Shown here piece by piece: positions 9,701 to 17,334 of a stretch of 64,000 nt of DNA. Numbering within the stretch: the first letter of the stretch is position 1; each line of letters begins with the position of its first letter. The DNA is taken from positions 434,001 to 498,000 of the forward strand of contig CAYTVG010000001.1 in the NCBI GenBank assembly GCA_964441755.1, read 5' to 3'. Origin of the DNA: JAUMBM01 sp964441755. Its GTDB lineage: Bacteria > Bacteroidota > Bacteroidia > Chitinophagales > Saprospiraceae. The position numbers and the translations under genes are program-made. The notes beneath the pieces were generated by a model. That model saw nothing but the letters and a program-made list of their open reading frames with translations, was not told the origin of the DNA and did not search any database.

Positions 9701-10037
9701 TAAAGGTGATCCCGGACTCCAGCAAATTGTCGAAGAAATGGATCGCGTGGAGGAGGAACTTGTCAACAAACGACTCTCTAACGAGATGATGCGTCGCCAA
9801 CAGGATATCCTCACGCGACTGCTCGAACATGAAAAGGCTGAACGTGAACGCGAACTGGACGATCAACGCAAGGCAGAATCGGCACAACAGCGCGAGCGCC
9901 CGCTGCCTCCTGCAATCCAGGAGTACTTAAAACAACGGGAAGCAGAAATTGATCTGTTTAAGGCCGTCAGCCCTTCTCTCAATCCTTACTATCGCTATTT
10001 GGTAGATGAGTATTTTCAGCACCTTAGAGGCAATTAA
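6708..10037 (+). CDS. Giant DUF4175-type membrane protein with Gln/Glu-rich coiled coil
   Basis: 1109 residues. The ATG at 6708 is chosen because GGGAGG lies ~5 nt upstream, rather than the GTG two codons earlier. N-terminal membrane segments fall at ~32-55 and ~64-83, with a third at ~165-185. A beta-rich extracytoplasmic region of ~300 residues follows, then from ~500 to ~860 an extreme Q/E/M/L coiled coil (runs such as QQQIEEQLQQAREKFEENLQ), and a second Q-rich block near the C-terminus. The architecture matches the Bacteroidota DUF4175 family, of unknown role. Preceding it are ~300 bp with no gene. An RsbW-like ATPase follows 51 bp downstream. It may be an envelope-spanning mechanical or signalling element; that is inference. 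Confidence 0.78.
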   Translation: MLTSNNNYQLLIEKLDQFIRKYYINQIIRGSLYSIGLVLGLFLLANLVEYFFYLSPLPRQLMVYSFSGVSMLALYGWLLKPTANYFRLGDVISHEQAASIIGTHFADVQDKLLNILQLKNMAGQVSEKDLILASIEQKSEEIKLVPFQAAIDLSVNRKYVKYALPPLLLLLALLVAAPSIIRDSTNRLIHVRQEFLRPAPFRFLIAEEQLKVVQFGDYVLEVKIEGNELPNEVYIDVDNYQYRLVKEAADRFTYRFSNVQESVDFQIFSSGVASAEYELEVLKKPNIASFEVKINYPAYTGRADETLNNIGDLTLPAGTVVDWVFNAFYTDRIELRFDGDNKTVDARRFAAELFGYQRKVMRDESYQLFVSNGSLPRADSVAYRLTVIPDLYPEISVEKIQDSTDRRLLYFLGDASDDYGLVSLSFNYQLTQANGKAAPLAKVPLAKPQGRQLRYNHTFDIGQLGLKPGDELTYYFEVYDNDAVSGNKPSRTGTMTFRMPSVEEFEAMNEKNEQQIKKELENALNEARKLQNDMQDLRDELIQKKELDWQTRKEMENLLQRQQQIEEQLQQAREKFEENLQNQSEYQEMDSRIQEKQEQLQKLFEEAISEEMKELMRQIEELMQELEKDQVLEMMDQMELNDEELESELDRLLELYKQLELESEMTQTIDQLQKLAEQQEQLSEQTQEQSKSQEQLQQEQERINDAFDRLQEKMDEMMQKNEELENPLQMDERQEERQEIEKNLEQSQQQLQQKQNNNASRSQKNAAQKMKDMANSMQNQMQSGEMEQMEEDMASLRQLLENLVGLSFEQEDLMKNIQRTQINTPAYTTLTQRQFKLNDDFELIEDSLQALAKRVMQIESFVTEKVTEIKGNMRASVGELEERRKPQAADRQQRTMKNVNDLALMLSEVMNQMQQQMSGMMSGNQMCNKPDGKGQGRKPTDKISQGQQQLNQQLQQLRERMQQGKGAPGSREFAEMAARQAALRKALREKQQELQRQGKGDPGLQQIVEEMDRVEEELVNKRLSNEMMRRQQDILTRLLEHEKAERERELDDQRKAESAQQRERPLPPAIQEYLKQREAEIDLFKAVSPSLNPYYRYLVDEYFQHLRGN

Positions 10038-10088
10038 GGCCATAGGGGAATTGTTTACACAAAATTACTACTATCGCATACTTCTACT

Positions 10089-10502
10089 ATGATCAGAATG
10101 AACAGTCACTACGCAATGCTCCAATTACCCTCACAGCCGCAAAATGTAGCGCAGCTGGAAGCACTGGTAAAAAACTTGGTTGGTAAGTATAAACTTAGTA
10201 ATGAAGTTTCTGATAATATATTGATTACGCTTACAGAAGCAGTTAGCAATGCTATTATTCATGGGAATCGTTGCGATTGTTCGAAAATGGTGATAATCAA
10301 AATGAAAAAGCTCAAGGACAAGCTGGCTATTCAGGTGTCTGATCAGGGGTGTGGCTTTACTTATGAAGAACTGCCTGATCCTACCTCCCCCGATCATATA
10401 CACAGACCCGGCGGCAGGGGTGTCTTTATTATGCAGCGCTTATGCGATCGGCTTAGCTTTCAGAATGGCGGTAGTACTGTCGAAATGCAATTCAAACTTT
10501 AA
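10089..10502 (+). CDS. RsbW-like HATPase_c protein (anti-sigma/switch kinase type)
   Basis: 137 residues. It has the GHKL ATPase boxes in order: N-box TEAVSNAIIHGN (~53-64), G1 box SDQGCGF (~98-104) and G2 box GGRGVFIM. There is no transmembrane or sensor domain. This is the layout of SpoIIAB/RsbW serine kinases, which phosphorylate STAS anti-anti-sigma partners and bind sigma factors. No partner STAS or sigma gene is adjacent, so its target is unknown. The second ATG (codon 4, position 10098) is an alternative start. ybeY follows 20 bp downstream, suggesting an operon. Confidence 0.85.
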   Translation: MIRMNSHYAMLQLPSQPQNVAQLEALVKNLVGKYKLSNEVSDNILITLTEAVSNAIIHGNRCDCSKMVIIKMKKLKDKLAIQVSDQGCGFTYEELPDPTSPDHIHRPGGRGVFIMQRLCDRLSFQNGGSTVEMQFKL

Positions 10503-10522
10503 TCAAGGTATACTCAATTTTT

Positions 10523-11008
10523 GTGGATAATTTCCCGGATTTCCCCCAGTTCGCTGATGAAGAGGAAAACTCTTCTCCATTGCTTTTTGATTTTGAAGAC
10601 GTAGAAGTGCTCTTGCCTGATAACGAGCCGCTGGAGGCATGGATCAATGCAGTTGCTGCCTCGCATGGGTGTACTGTACGCCAAGTGCAGTATGTATTTT
10701 GTTCTGATGATTACTTACATCAAATAAATGTTGACTATCTGCAACATGACACACTCACAGATATTATCACTTTCCCTTATGCAAGTCCTCCGGCTATTGA
10801 AGGGGAAATTTACGTGAGTGTAGACCGGGTGAAGGATAATGCACAGGATCTTGAACTCCCGTTTCAACAAGAGTTGCTGCGGGTGATAATTCATGGTATA
10901 CTACATCTTTGTGGTATCGGAGATAAGACAGCGAGTCAGGCAGCAGTTATGCGCGCTCAGGAGGATGCTGCTTTATTGCTTTGGGCAAATGAGTTTGAAC
11001 AGAAATAA
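10523..11008 (+). CDS. ybeY: Endoribonuclease YbeY (rRNA maturation factor)
   Basis: 161 residues with a GTG start. The signature LRVIIHGILHLCGIGDK supplies two of the Zn-binding histidines; the third position of the classical H-G-x-L-H-L-x-G-Y-D-H motif is not His. From memory this shortened form is common in Bacteroidota. The preceding strand reads TDIITFPY, the usual lead-in. YbeY takes part in 16S rRNA 3'-end maturation and 70S quality control in the cytoplasm. The N-terminal ~20 residues are acidic and low-complexity. It lies 8 bp before the lpxD-like gene and probably shares its transcript. Confidence 0.88.
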   Translation: MDNFPDFPQFADEEENSSPLLFDFEDVEVLLPDNEPLEAWINAVAASHGCTVRQVQYVFCSDDYLHQINVDYLQHDTLTDIITFPYASPPAIEGEIYVSVDRVKDNAQDLELPFQQELLRVIIHGILHLCGIGDKTASQAAVMRAQEDAALLLWANEFEQK

Positions 11009-11016
11009 CAATACCC

Positions 11017-11949
11017 ATGATCTTTCCGTACCCGGTATCTGTCACCGAGCTGGCTGATAAACTACAGGCGACTCTTATAGGCGACGCCGGCTTATTGGCC
11101 ACAGGAATCAATGAATTGCATAATAGTGGCCCTGGTGATATTATCTACGTAGATGTAAGTAAGTATTTCGAGAAGGCACTCAATTCAAAGGCCTCTGTAA
11201 TACTTGTAAACGAGGCAACAGATTGCCCGACAGGCAAATGCCTGTTGGTAGTGCCTGATCCTTTCGCTGCCTACAATGCTATTGTATGGGAATTCAGACC
11301 TCTGCAACCTATTATTCAGTCCGTCAGTGCCAGTGCTAGTATTGGGGAAGGAACAATCGTGGAGCCGGGGGCTGTTATCGGGCCCAATGCAATCATTGGG
11401 CGGGATGCCTACATTCATGCCAATGCTTACATTGGGGAGGGCGTCCGATTGGGAGACAGGGTCGTTGTACAGCCATGTGCTGTGGTTGGTTCTGATGCCT
11501 TTTATTTCAAAAAAACGCCGACAGGCTTTGTGAAATGGAGGTCCGGAGGCACGGTGGTTATTGAAGATGACGTAGAAATTGGCGCTAATTGTACAGTCAA
11601 CAGGGGTGTTTCCAGCGATACGTTTATTGGTCAGGGTACAAAACTTGACTGCCAGGTGCAAATAGGTCACGATGTAAAAATTGGCCGCCACTGTTTGCTG
11701 GCTGCCCAGACGGGAGTGGCGGGGAATTCGGTGCTCGAAGATGGGGTGATCCTTTACGGACAGGTTGGTATCGCCCAAAATCTGCGAATAGGTGCCGGGG
11801 CAGTGGTATTAGCGAAGTCAGGTGTTAGTAAGAGCCTTGAAGGTGGAAAAACGTACTTTGGCTATCCCGCACAGGAAGCAAAAGAAGCTTACCGGGAGCT
11901 GGCTGCGCTGCGACACCTGCCTGATATTTGGCGCCGTTTTTCACAATAG
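11017..11949 (+). CDS. lpxD: LpxD-like UDP-3-O-acylglucosamine N-acyltransferase
   Basis: 310 residues. An N-terminal uridine-binding-like domain (~1-100) is followed by a left-handed parallel beta-helix built of hexapeptide repeats (GEGTIVEPGAVIGPNAIIG and onward). The catalytic His lies in VQIGHDVKIGRHC, and the Asn-rich segment IGANCTVNRG is typical of LpxD. LpxD adds the N-linked acyl chain in lipid A synthesis at the cytoplasmic membrane. At 310 residues it is shorter than the usual ~340. Bacteroidota often carry a second, shorter LpxD homologue, so this could be that paralogue rather than the main enzyme. Followed by ~190 bp and a convergent gene. Confidence 0.85.
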   Translation: MIFPYPVSVTELADKLQATLIGDAGLLATGINELHNSGPGDIIYVDVSKYFEKALNSKASVILVNEATDCPTGKCLLVVPDPFAAYNAIVWEFRPLQPIIQSVSASASIGEGTIVEPGAVIGPNAIIGRDAYIHANAYIGEGVRLGDRVVVQPCAVVGSDAFYFKKTPTGFVKWRSGGTVVIEDDVEIGANCTVNRGVSSDTFIGQGTKLDCQVQIGHDVKIGRHCLLAAQTGVAGNSVLEDGVILYGQVGIAQNLRIGAGAVVLAKSGVSKSLEGGKTYFGYPAQEAKEAYRELAALRHLPDIWRRFSQ

Positions 11950-12142
11950 TCTTTGTGCTGCCGCAGCTGCAGGGCTGGCAGTGGGTTGAAAATCCGGTGA
12001 GCCACACACCTTAGTATTTGGCAGGCTGGGGAAGAAGTGTTTTATTCAATATTAATATTGCGAAGGCAGTCAGTGGCTAAGCTGCACTTGTGCAGGGATT
12101 GCCCGTCATCGTGCTGCTGTAGATCGCCTAATGGTATGGAAA

Positions 12143-13189
12143 TTAATTTGCAAGTGCCAGCCTGACTCTCGGATTCATGATTTTAAACCATAGTGGGGGC
12201 AGCAACGACAACAAGATGGCTGCAGGGTAACCCACGGGTAGTTGAGGGCTTTCATCAAAATGCCTGAGTATTTGGTACTTCCGGGTAGACTTGTAGTGAT
12301 GATCGCTATGGCGGGTGAGTTCATAGAGAAATATACGCCCCAGCTCGTGATCACTGTTCCAGGAATGTTTGGGCAGAACTGCCTCGTACTTGCCCGAGTC
12401 CAGCTGTCTGCGCAGCAGACCATAATGTTCGATGTAATTAACACTTTCCAGCAAGAGAAAACCTACTGCAGCGATTGCGATGGCCAGTGCTAACAGCTTG
12501 CCTCCTCCTACTGCGGTAATTATAGCAAGATACAATAGCTGGATTAGCTGAAACTGCAGCATTTGATTATTGGGTCGAATGGACGAAAGCCAGGAGGAGC
12601 AACCAAGTCGCTGCTGTTCAAGTTTCCACGCGTTAAGCCATCCACCGGTTACGGAGCGAAACCAAAAAAAATAAATAGATTCATTGAGCCTGGAGGTTGC
12701 AGGGTCCAGGGGTGTGGCGACATGCTTGTGATGCCCTCTGTTGTGTTCAATGAAAAAATGCATATACAAACCAGACAGCAGCAACCCCTGCGCCATTCGT
12801 TGTTCGTAGATTTTTGTCCGATGACCAAGTTCATGCGCTACATTGATACCGATGGTGCCTACAACCAATCCAACATTGAGGGTCATTCCAATGAGCTCAG
12901 CTGTGCTGAGCTCCCGGTTCAGTATGGTGTAAAAGAAATACCCAATGAGGCCCCAGAGCAAAGGAATGTTACAATACAGCAGCCAGTCGAATAATCGATG
13001 TTTGCTTCTCTCCTCTTCCTGTATTGCCGGATGATTGGTTACAGAAAAAGGCAGAAATAATTCCAGCAGAGGGATAGCCACGAAACCTACGTAGATGCTG
13101 CCCGGTGAAGCCCACCCACCTGTATAAATGCCCCAATAACCGGCCAAAGGGGCAAGGTAGGCAATCAGATATTTGGAGTCTCGCCACAT
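12143..13189 (-). CDS. alkB: AlkB-family alkane 1-monooxygenase
   Basis: 348 residues from the ATG at 13189, preferred because family members begin just before the first membrane helix; the frame is open to 13258. About six membrane helices carry the diiron histidine boxes: AHELGH (~119-123), EHNRGHHKHV (~148-157) and HSDHH (~294-298), plus NYIEHYG (~251-257). The first box has HExxxH form rather than HExxxHH. AlkB hydroxylates terminal methyl groups of alkanes or similar chains using O2 and two electrons. It is divergent to a flavin/2Fe-2S reductase starting 232 bp away, the likely electron donor; no rubredoxin gene is visible. Substrate chain length cannot be read. Confidence 0.9.
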   Translation of the reverse strand: MWRDSKYLIAYLAPLAGYWGIYTGGWASPGSIYVGFVAIPLLELFLPFSVTNHPAIQEEERSKHRLFDWLLYCNIPLLWGLIGYFFYTILNRELSTAELIGMTLNVGLVVGTIGINVAHELGHRTKIYEQRMAQGLLLSGLYMHFFIEHNRGHHKHVATPLDPATSRLNESIYFFWFRSVTGGWLNAWKLEQQRLGCSSWLSSIRPNNQMLQFQLIQLLYLAIITAVGGGKLLALAIAIAAVGFLLLESVNYIEHYGLLRRQLDSGKYEAVLPKHSWNSDHELGRIFLYELTRHSDHHYKSTRKYQILRHFDESPQLPVGYPAAILLSLLPPLWFKIMNPRVRLALAN

Positions 13190-13421
13190 AAAAGTTGAAT
13201 ATAATTGGTAACTGGCGGATGTTTGGTTTTTTATGTGTGACTTTTGTCTTGATGCCATACGAATGGCTGCCGTAAAGATAACGAATCGTTTGTTCCCTAA
13301 GTTCGATAAACTTTCCTTTTACGGCTGCATTGTTGTAATTTTGCCAACGATCGTCCCGAGGGAGGTGGTCAGCCATTGTCAAACGCATCAGCGCGATATA
13401 CTATGCTGAAATACTTACAAA

Positions 13422-14525
13422 ATGAGCAGTACACAGTTTTATGAATTACGCATAAAGGCGGTCCGCAACGAAACAGCGGAAGCCGTCACGCTTGTATTTG
13501 ATGTGCCGGAACACTTGAAGGAGACATTTGCCTACACCCAAGGACAGTACCTTACTTTGCGCTTTCATATTAAAGGGCAGGAGGTGAGGCGAGCATACTC
13601 CATGTGTTCCAGTCCGCTGGAACCTGATCCGGCGGTTACGGTCAAGCGCGTACGCGGTGGTCTGGTGTCTAACTTTATCAATGACCATGTGGAAGAAGGG
13701 TATATGGTAGAGGTAATGCCGCCCCAAGGGCGCTTTTTTACCCCTCTCAAGCCCGAGCAGCGAAAGGATTACTACCTGATCGGAGCGGGCTCGGGCATCA
13801 CACCATTGATGAGTATTCTAAAAACGATACTCGAAGAAGAACCACAAAGTACCGTCAATCTTTTATACGGCAACCGAAGCGAAGACAGCATACTTTTCAA
13901 GGAGGAGCTGGATCGCCTGGCCGTGCGCTATGAGGGACAATTTTTTCTTCAATACATTCTAAGCCAGCCCAAGCGCGAAAAATCGTCGGGGCTTGCAGGT
14001 TGGTTTAGCAAGGGTACGAGTAACTGGACCGGCTGGGTAGGGCGTATAGATCGCACGGTGATGGCGCGTTTTATGGCGGCTTATCCACAGCGTGCCAGAG
14101 AAGCAGCTTATTTTGTATGCGGGCCCGGCGAAATGATCGATGTTGTAGAATTGGCTTTGCATGGTCACGGAGTTGATAAAAAAGCAGTACATACGGAGCG
14201 CTTTACGACGGCAGCCCCGGCGGAGGGGGCAGCACAAGCCGATGCTGCTAATGCTTCGCTTGTAGTGCATATTCACGCAGATGTGTACAAGCTCGAGCTT
14301 GCTGCGGGAAAAACGATTCTGGATGGGTTACTTGATAAAAAAATTGAAGTGCCTTATTCGTGTACCTCGGGAGCCTGTTCAACTTGCATGGCCAGGATCA
14401 ATAAGGGCACGGTACGAATGGATGCTTGCTACGGGCTTGATGAAAGCGAAGTAGCCCAAGGGTACATACTTACCTGTCAGGCACATGCCACTTCCCCGGA
14501 GCTTGAGATTACCTTCGACCTATAA
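13422..14525 (+). CDS. PaaE-type ferredoxin reductase with C-terminal 2Fe-2S domain
   Basis: 367 residues in three modules: a flavin-binding barrel with RRAYSMCSSP (~56-65), an NAD(P)H-binding domain with GAGSGITPLMS (~125-135) and the terminal CGPGEM, and a plant-type ferredoxin domain with YSCTSGACSTC and a final LTCQA that give the four cluster cysteines. This is the FNR-like oxidoreductase arrangement of PaaE, XylA and HmpX reductases, which pass electrons from NAD(P)H to an oxygenase. It is divergent from alkB, and the pair looks like a hydroxylase with its own reductase. A low-complexity Ala-rich linker (~269-285) joins reductase and ferredoxin domains. Assignment to alkB is inference from proximity. 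Confidence 0.9.
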   Translation: MSSTQFYELRIKAVRNETAEAVTLVFDVPEHLKETFAYTQGQYLTLRFHIKGQEVRRAYSMCSSPLEPDPAVTVKRVRGGLVSNFINDHVEEGYMVEVMPPQGRFFTPLKPEQRKDYYLIGAGSGITPLMSILKTILEEEPQSTVNLLYGNRSEDSILFKEELDRLAVRYEGQFFLQYILSQPKREKSSGLAGWFSKGTSNWTGWVGRIDRTVMARFMAAYPQRAREAAYFVCGPGEMIDVVELALHGHGVDKKAVHTERFTTAAPAEGAAQADAANASLVVHIHADVYKLELAAGKTILDGLLDKKIEVPYSCTSGACSTCMARINKGTVRMDACYGLDESEVAQGYILTCQAHATSPELEITFDL

Positions 14526-14546
14526 TTGTAATATTTGCTACTTTTG
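14514..14546 (+). promoter_or_regulatory. Promoter candidate for pheS-hisS
   Basis: TTCG at 14514-14517, a 21-nt spacer and TACTTTTG at 14539-14546, which matches TAnnTTTG exactly. The start codon of pheS is 19 nt downstream. The -33 element lies inside the 3' end of the upstream gene. Confidence 0.45.
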
Positions 14547-14565
14547 ACCGGTTAAAAGAATAGTC

Positions 14566-15603
14566 ATGTCGACAACCGCATTCGAGACAGTGAAAGCACT
14601 CATAGCCGAAATAGCCACGGCTTATCCGGCATCTGCAGAAGAACTGGAACAATTTCGTATTCGTTATCTGGGCTCCAAGAATATCATCAAACCACTGATG
14701 AGTGAGATTCGCACGGTACCCAACGAGCTTAAAAAGGAGTATGGTCAGCTGTTGAATGAGGCCAAGGGCAAAGCGGAGGAGAAATTTGAATCCCTGAAAG
14801 ATCAGTTTGATCGGACCAGCCAGCAGGCTGGGGATGGCCAGCAGGATCTGAGCGCGCCCGGAGAACCCGTGGCATTGGGTGCACGTCACCCTATCGCAGC
14901 CACGATGAACAGGCTTATCCGGATCTTTGAGCGCATAGGGTTTGTTGTGGCTGAAGGGCCGGAAATCGAAGATGACTGGCATAATTTTACGGCGCTCAAT
15001 ACACCTGATGATCACCCGGCAAGGGATATGCAGGATACGTATTATTTGAAAAACAGTACTAATATGCTGCTGCGCACACACACATCTTCAGTACAGGCGC
15101 GTGTGATGCAGTCGCAGAAACCACCTATCAGGATTATCGCTCCCGGCAGGGTGTATCGCAACGAGACCATCTCGGCTCGTTCTCACGCACAGTTCCACCA
15201 AATTGAAGGATTGTATATCGATGAGGGTGTTTCGTTCGCAGATATGCAACAAACCTTGTACTATTTTGCCCGCGAAATGTACGGACCGGATACCCGTATA
15301 CGCCTGCGACCTTCTTTTTTTCCTTTTACGGAACCGAGTGCCGAAATGGATGTAACATGCTTTATCTGCAGCGGTAAGGGCTGTAATATCTGCAAGCATA
15401 CAGGGTGGGTAGAAATTTTAGGTTGCGGCATGGTAGATCCGGAGGTACTCAATCGCTGTGGTATCGACAGTGAAAAATATACCGGCTATGCCTTTGGTAT
15501 GGGGATTGAAAGACAGGCGATGATGCGCTACAACATCACGGATATTCGCCTGATGTTTGAAAATGATATCCGGTTCCTGCGCCAATTTTCATCTATTTCT
15601 TAA
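14566..15603 (+). CDS. pheS: Phenylalanyl-tRNA synthetase alpha subunit
   Basis: 345 residues, the usual size. An N-terminal coiled-coil arm (~1-85) is followed by the class II catalytic core: motif 1 near HPIAATMNRLI, motif 2 with RVYRNETISARSHAQFHQIEG, and motif 3 with GYAFGMGIERQAMMRY. PheS forms an alpha2-beta2 complex with PheT, which is not in the window, and charges tRNA-Phe in the cytoplasm. A Cys-rich insert (CFICSGKGCNICKHTGW) lies ahead of motif 3, as in many bacterial PheS. hisS follows 12 bp downstream, so the two form an aminoacyl-tRNA synthetase operon. Confidence 0.96.
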   Translation: MSTTAFETVKALIAEIATAYPASAEELEQFRIRYLGSKNIIKPLMSEIRTVPNELKKEYGQLLNEAKGKAEEKFESLKDQFDRTSQQAGDGQQDLSAPGEPVALGARHPIAATMNRLIRIFERIGFVVAEGPEIEDDWHNFTALNTPDDHPARDMQDTYYLKNSTNMLLRTHTSSVQARVMQSQKPPIRIIAPGRVYRNETISARSHAQFHQIEGLYIDEGVSFADMQQTLYYFAREMYGPDTRIRLRPSFFPFTEPSAEMDVTCFICSGKGCNICKHTGWVEILGCGMVDPEVLNRCGIDSEKYTGYAFGMGIERQAMMRYNITDIRLMFENDIRFLRQFSSIS

Positions 15604-15615
15604 TTATAGTGCTTC

Positions 15616-16971
15616 ATGCAGATAGGTATTCCGGAAGGTACGCGGGATTTCAGCCCCGCTCAGGTAGTCAAACGCAATTATATATTTGACACCATACGCA
15701 GGGTTTTTGTCAAGTATGGCTTCCAGCCGCTGGAAACACCAGCTATGGAGCGCCTGGATACGCTTACGGGAAAGTACGGCGAAGAAGGAGATCGGCTGCT
15801 TTTCAAAATCCTGAACAACGGCAACTATCTTGCCGATGTACCTTCAGATTTGCTGGAAAAGCGAGATTCTTCGGGGCTTACCTCCCATATTTCCCGTCGT
15901 GGACTGCGATATGATCTCACAGTGCCCTTCGCCCGCTACGTATCTATGCATTTTAATGAGCTGGCCTTTCCTTTTAAGCGGTATCAAATTCAGCCGGTAT
16001 GGCGGGCTGACAGACCCCAGCGAGGTCGATACAGAGAATTTTATCAGTGTGATGTAGACGTTGTAGGTGCCAATGCGCTTATGCACGAGGCGGAGCTTGT
16101 ACAAATTTACGATGAAGTATTCGCGGCACTTGGTCTGGGAGTTGTTATTCGCATCAATAACCGCAAAATTTTGGCCGGCATGGCAGAAACTGCCGGTATT
16201 GCTGACCAGTTGTCTCTGATGACAATAGCCATAGATAAGCTCGATAAAATGGGGATAGCGGGGGTGAAAGAGGAACTTGCTCGTCGGGGAGTTCCTGCAA
16301 CAGCTATTACGCACCTCGAGTCCTTGCTGGCCATTAGTTCGCTGGATGCGTTGAGAGCTGCCTTTGCCAAAAGTGATTTGGGCTTACAGGGAATTGATGA
16401 GGTGGAAGAAGTCCTGGGCTACCTGGCGGACTACCCTGCCAGCAATGTGGTGAAATTTGATATCAGTCTGGCACGAGGGTTAGACTATTACACAGGCTGT
16501 ATTTTTGAAGTCGTAGTTGATGCACAGCGCCATCCTGACTTAAAAATGGGAAGTATTGGGGGTGGTGGTCGTTACGATAATCTTACGGGTATTTTTGGGA
16601 GACCCGGTCTGTCGGGCGTCGGGGTATCCTTTGGTGCAGAGCGCATCTACGATCTACTGGAAGAGAGCGGTCTTTTCCCTGCGGAAGATCCCGCTTCGCT
16701 CAAGCTGCTGTTGCTTGCTTTTGATGAAAAATCTCATCGTTTTGCTTTTCGCTGTTTGCGGGATATACGTGCAGCGGGCATCAATGCGGATTTATACCCA
16801 ACGGCAGAGAAACCCAAAAAACTCATGAAATATGCCAATACGCGGCAGGTGCCATTTGTCGTGCTCATTGGAGAAGAGGAATGTAACAGCGGGATGCTTA
16901 GTGTAAAAAACATGCTGAGTGGAGAGCAGTCAAAAATGTCTCTGCAGGCGCTGCTGGCTATGTTTTCCTGA
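15616..16971 (+). CDS. hisS: Histidyl-tRNA synthetase
   Basis: 451 residues. It begins with the characteristic PEGTRDFSP. Motif 2 is seen as FQIQPVWRADRPQRGRYREF, adapted to KRYQIQPVWRADRP here. The histidine-specific signatures LARGLDYYTGCIFEV and GSIGGGGRYDNL are present, and a C-terminal anticodon-binding domain follows (~350-451). It charges tRNA-His in the cytoplasm. It is cotranscribed with pheS. A strongly structured 3' region ending in an intrinsic terminator follows at 17055-17169. Confidence 0.96.
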   Translation: MQIGIPEGTRDFSPAQVVKRNYIFDTIRRVFVKYGFQPLETPAMERLDTLTGKYGEEGDRLLFKILNNGNYLADVPSDLLEKRDSSGLTSHISRRGLRYDLTVPFARYVSMHFNELAFPFKRYQIQPVWRADRPQRGRYREFYQCDVDVVGANALMHEAELVQIYDEVFAALGLGVVIRINNRKILAGMAETAGIADQLSLMTIAIDKLDKMGIAGVKEELARRGVPATAITHLESLLAISSLDALRAAFAKSDLGLQGIDEVEEVLGYLADYPASNVVKFDISLARGLDYYTGCIFEVVVDAQRHPDLKMGSIGGGGRYDNLTGIFGRPGLSGVGVSFGAERIYDLLEESGLFPAEDPASLKLLLLAFDEKSHRFAFRCLRDIRAAGINADLYPTAEKPKKLMKYANTRQVPFVVLIGEEECNSGMLSVKNMLSGEQSKMSLQALLAMFS

Positions 16972-17054
16972 ATACGAATTGGAGCCGGCTAAGCTGTGGT
17001 TTTTCACTGCAGCGGAGGGGGTTTTCACAGATAATATGCTAAATAAACGTTAAA

Positions 17055-17133
17055 ACAAAACGGAAAGAGCAACTAAGTTGGCTCGAATATCGTCTCTGAG
17101 ATATAAGTGTTTTTTCATACGAGTCCGTTTTGT
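17055..17133 (+). ncRNA. Structured RNA candidate between hisS and the next T9SS gene
   Basis: A closing helix of 10 bp (ACAAAACGGA at 17055-17064 with TCCGTTTTGT at 17124-17133) encloses two hairpins: GAGC-AAC/GTT-G-GCTC at 17067-17084 and ATATC/GATAT at 17087-17104. An intrinsic terminator follows directly. No reading frame runs through it. GCAACT (17069-17074) could also pair with AGTTGC in the left arm of that terminator, which would give a switchable fold. It could be a small RNA, a 3'UTR-derived RNA or a leader. The helices are seen; expression is unknown. Confidence 0.35.
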
Positions 17134-17134
17134 G

Positions 17135-17169
17135 AAAGTTGCCTTGTTTATCACAGGGCAACTTTTTTT
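17135..17169 (+). terminator. Intrinsic terminator after hisS
   Basis: AAAGTTGCC (17135-17143) pairs with GGCAACTTT (17157-17165) across a 13-nt loop and runs into a T-tract. It closes the pheS-hisS unit and any small RNA encoded at 17055-17133. The remaining ~165 bp to the next gene contain only the promoter candidate noted there. Confidence 0.8.
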
Positions 17170-17265
17170 GTATCTACTCCAAGCATGCAAGGAGAGGTGG
17201 CAGACAGGGTGATAAGATGTGCGGAAGAATATCAATTTCAGGCCGAATGTGCAAAATACCAGTCA

Positions 17266-17301
17266 TTTGACAGTGTATGTGCCTGAATTACCTTATTTTT
17301 G
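17266..17301 (+). promoter_or_regulatory. Promoter candidate for the second Omp28-like gene
   Basis: TTTG at 17266-17269 and TATTTTTG at 17294-17301, an exact TAnnTTTG. The 24-nt spacer is longer than the usual 19-21. The ATG is 33 nt downstream. Confidence 0.4.
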
Positions 17302-17334
17302 CCAAAGAGCCTGAAGGCTGTGTCATCTAACATC

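Noticed and set aside
12047..12060. CAATATTAATATTG palindrome as an operator
   Set aside because: It lies between two convergent 3' ends, in AT-rich DNA, where no promoter is expected.
12563..12994. 143-codon + strand frame inside alkB
   Set aside because: Antisense to the alkB histidine-box region; no independent support.
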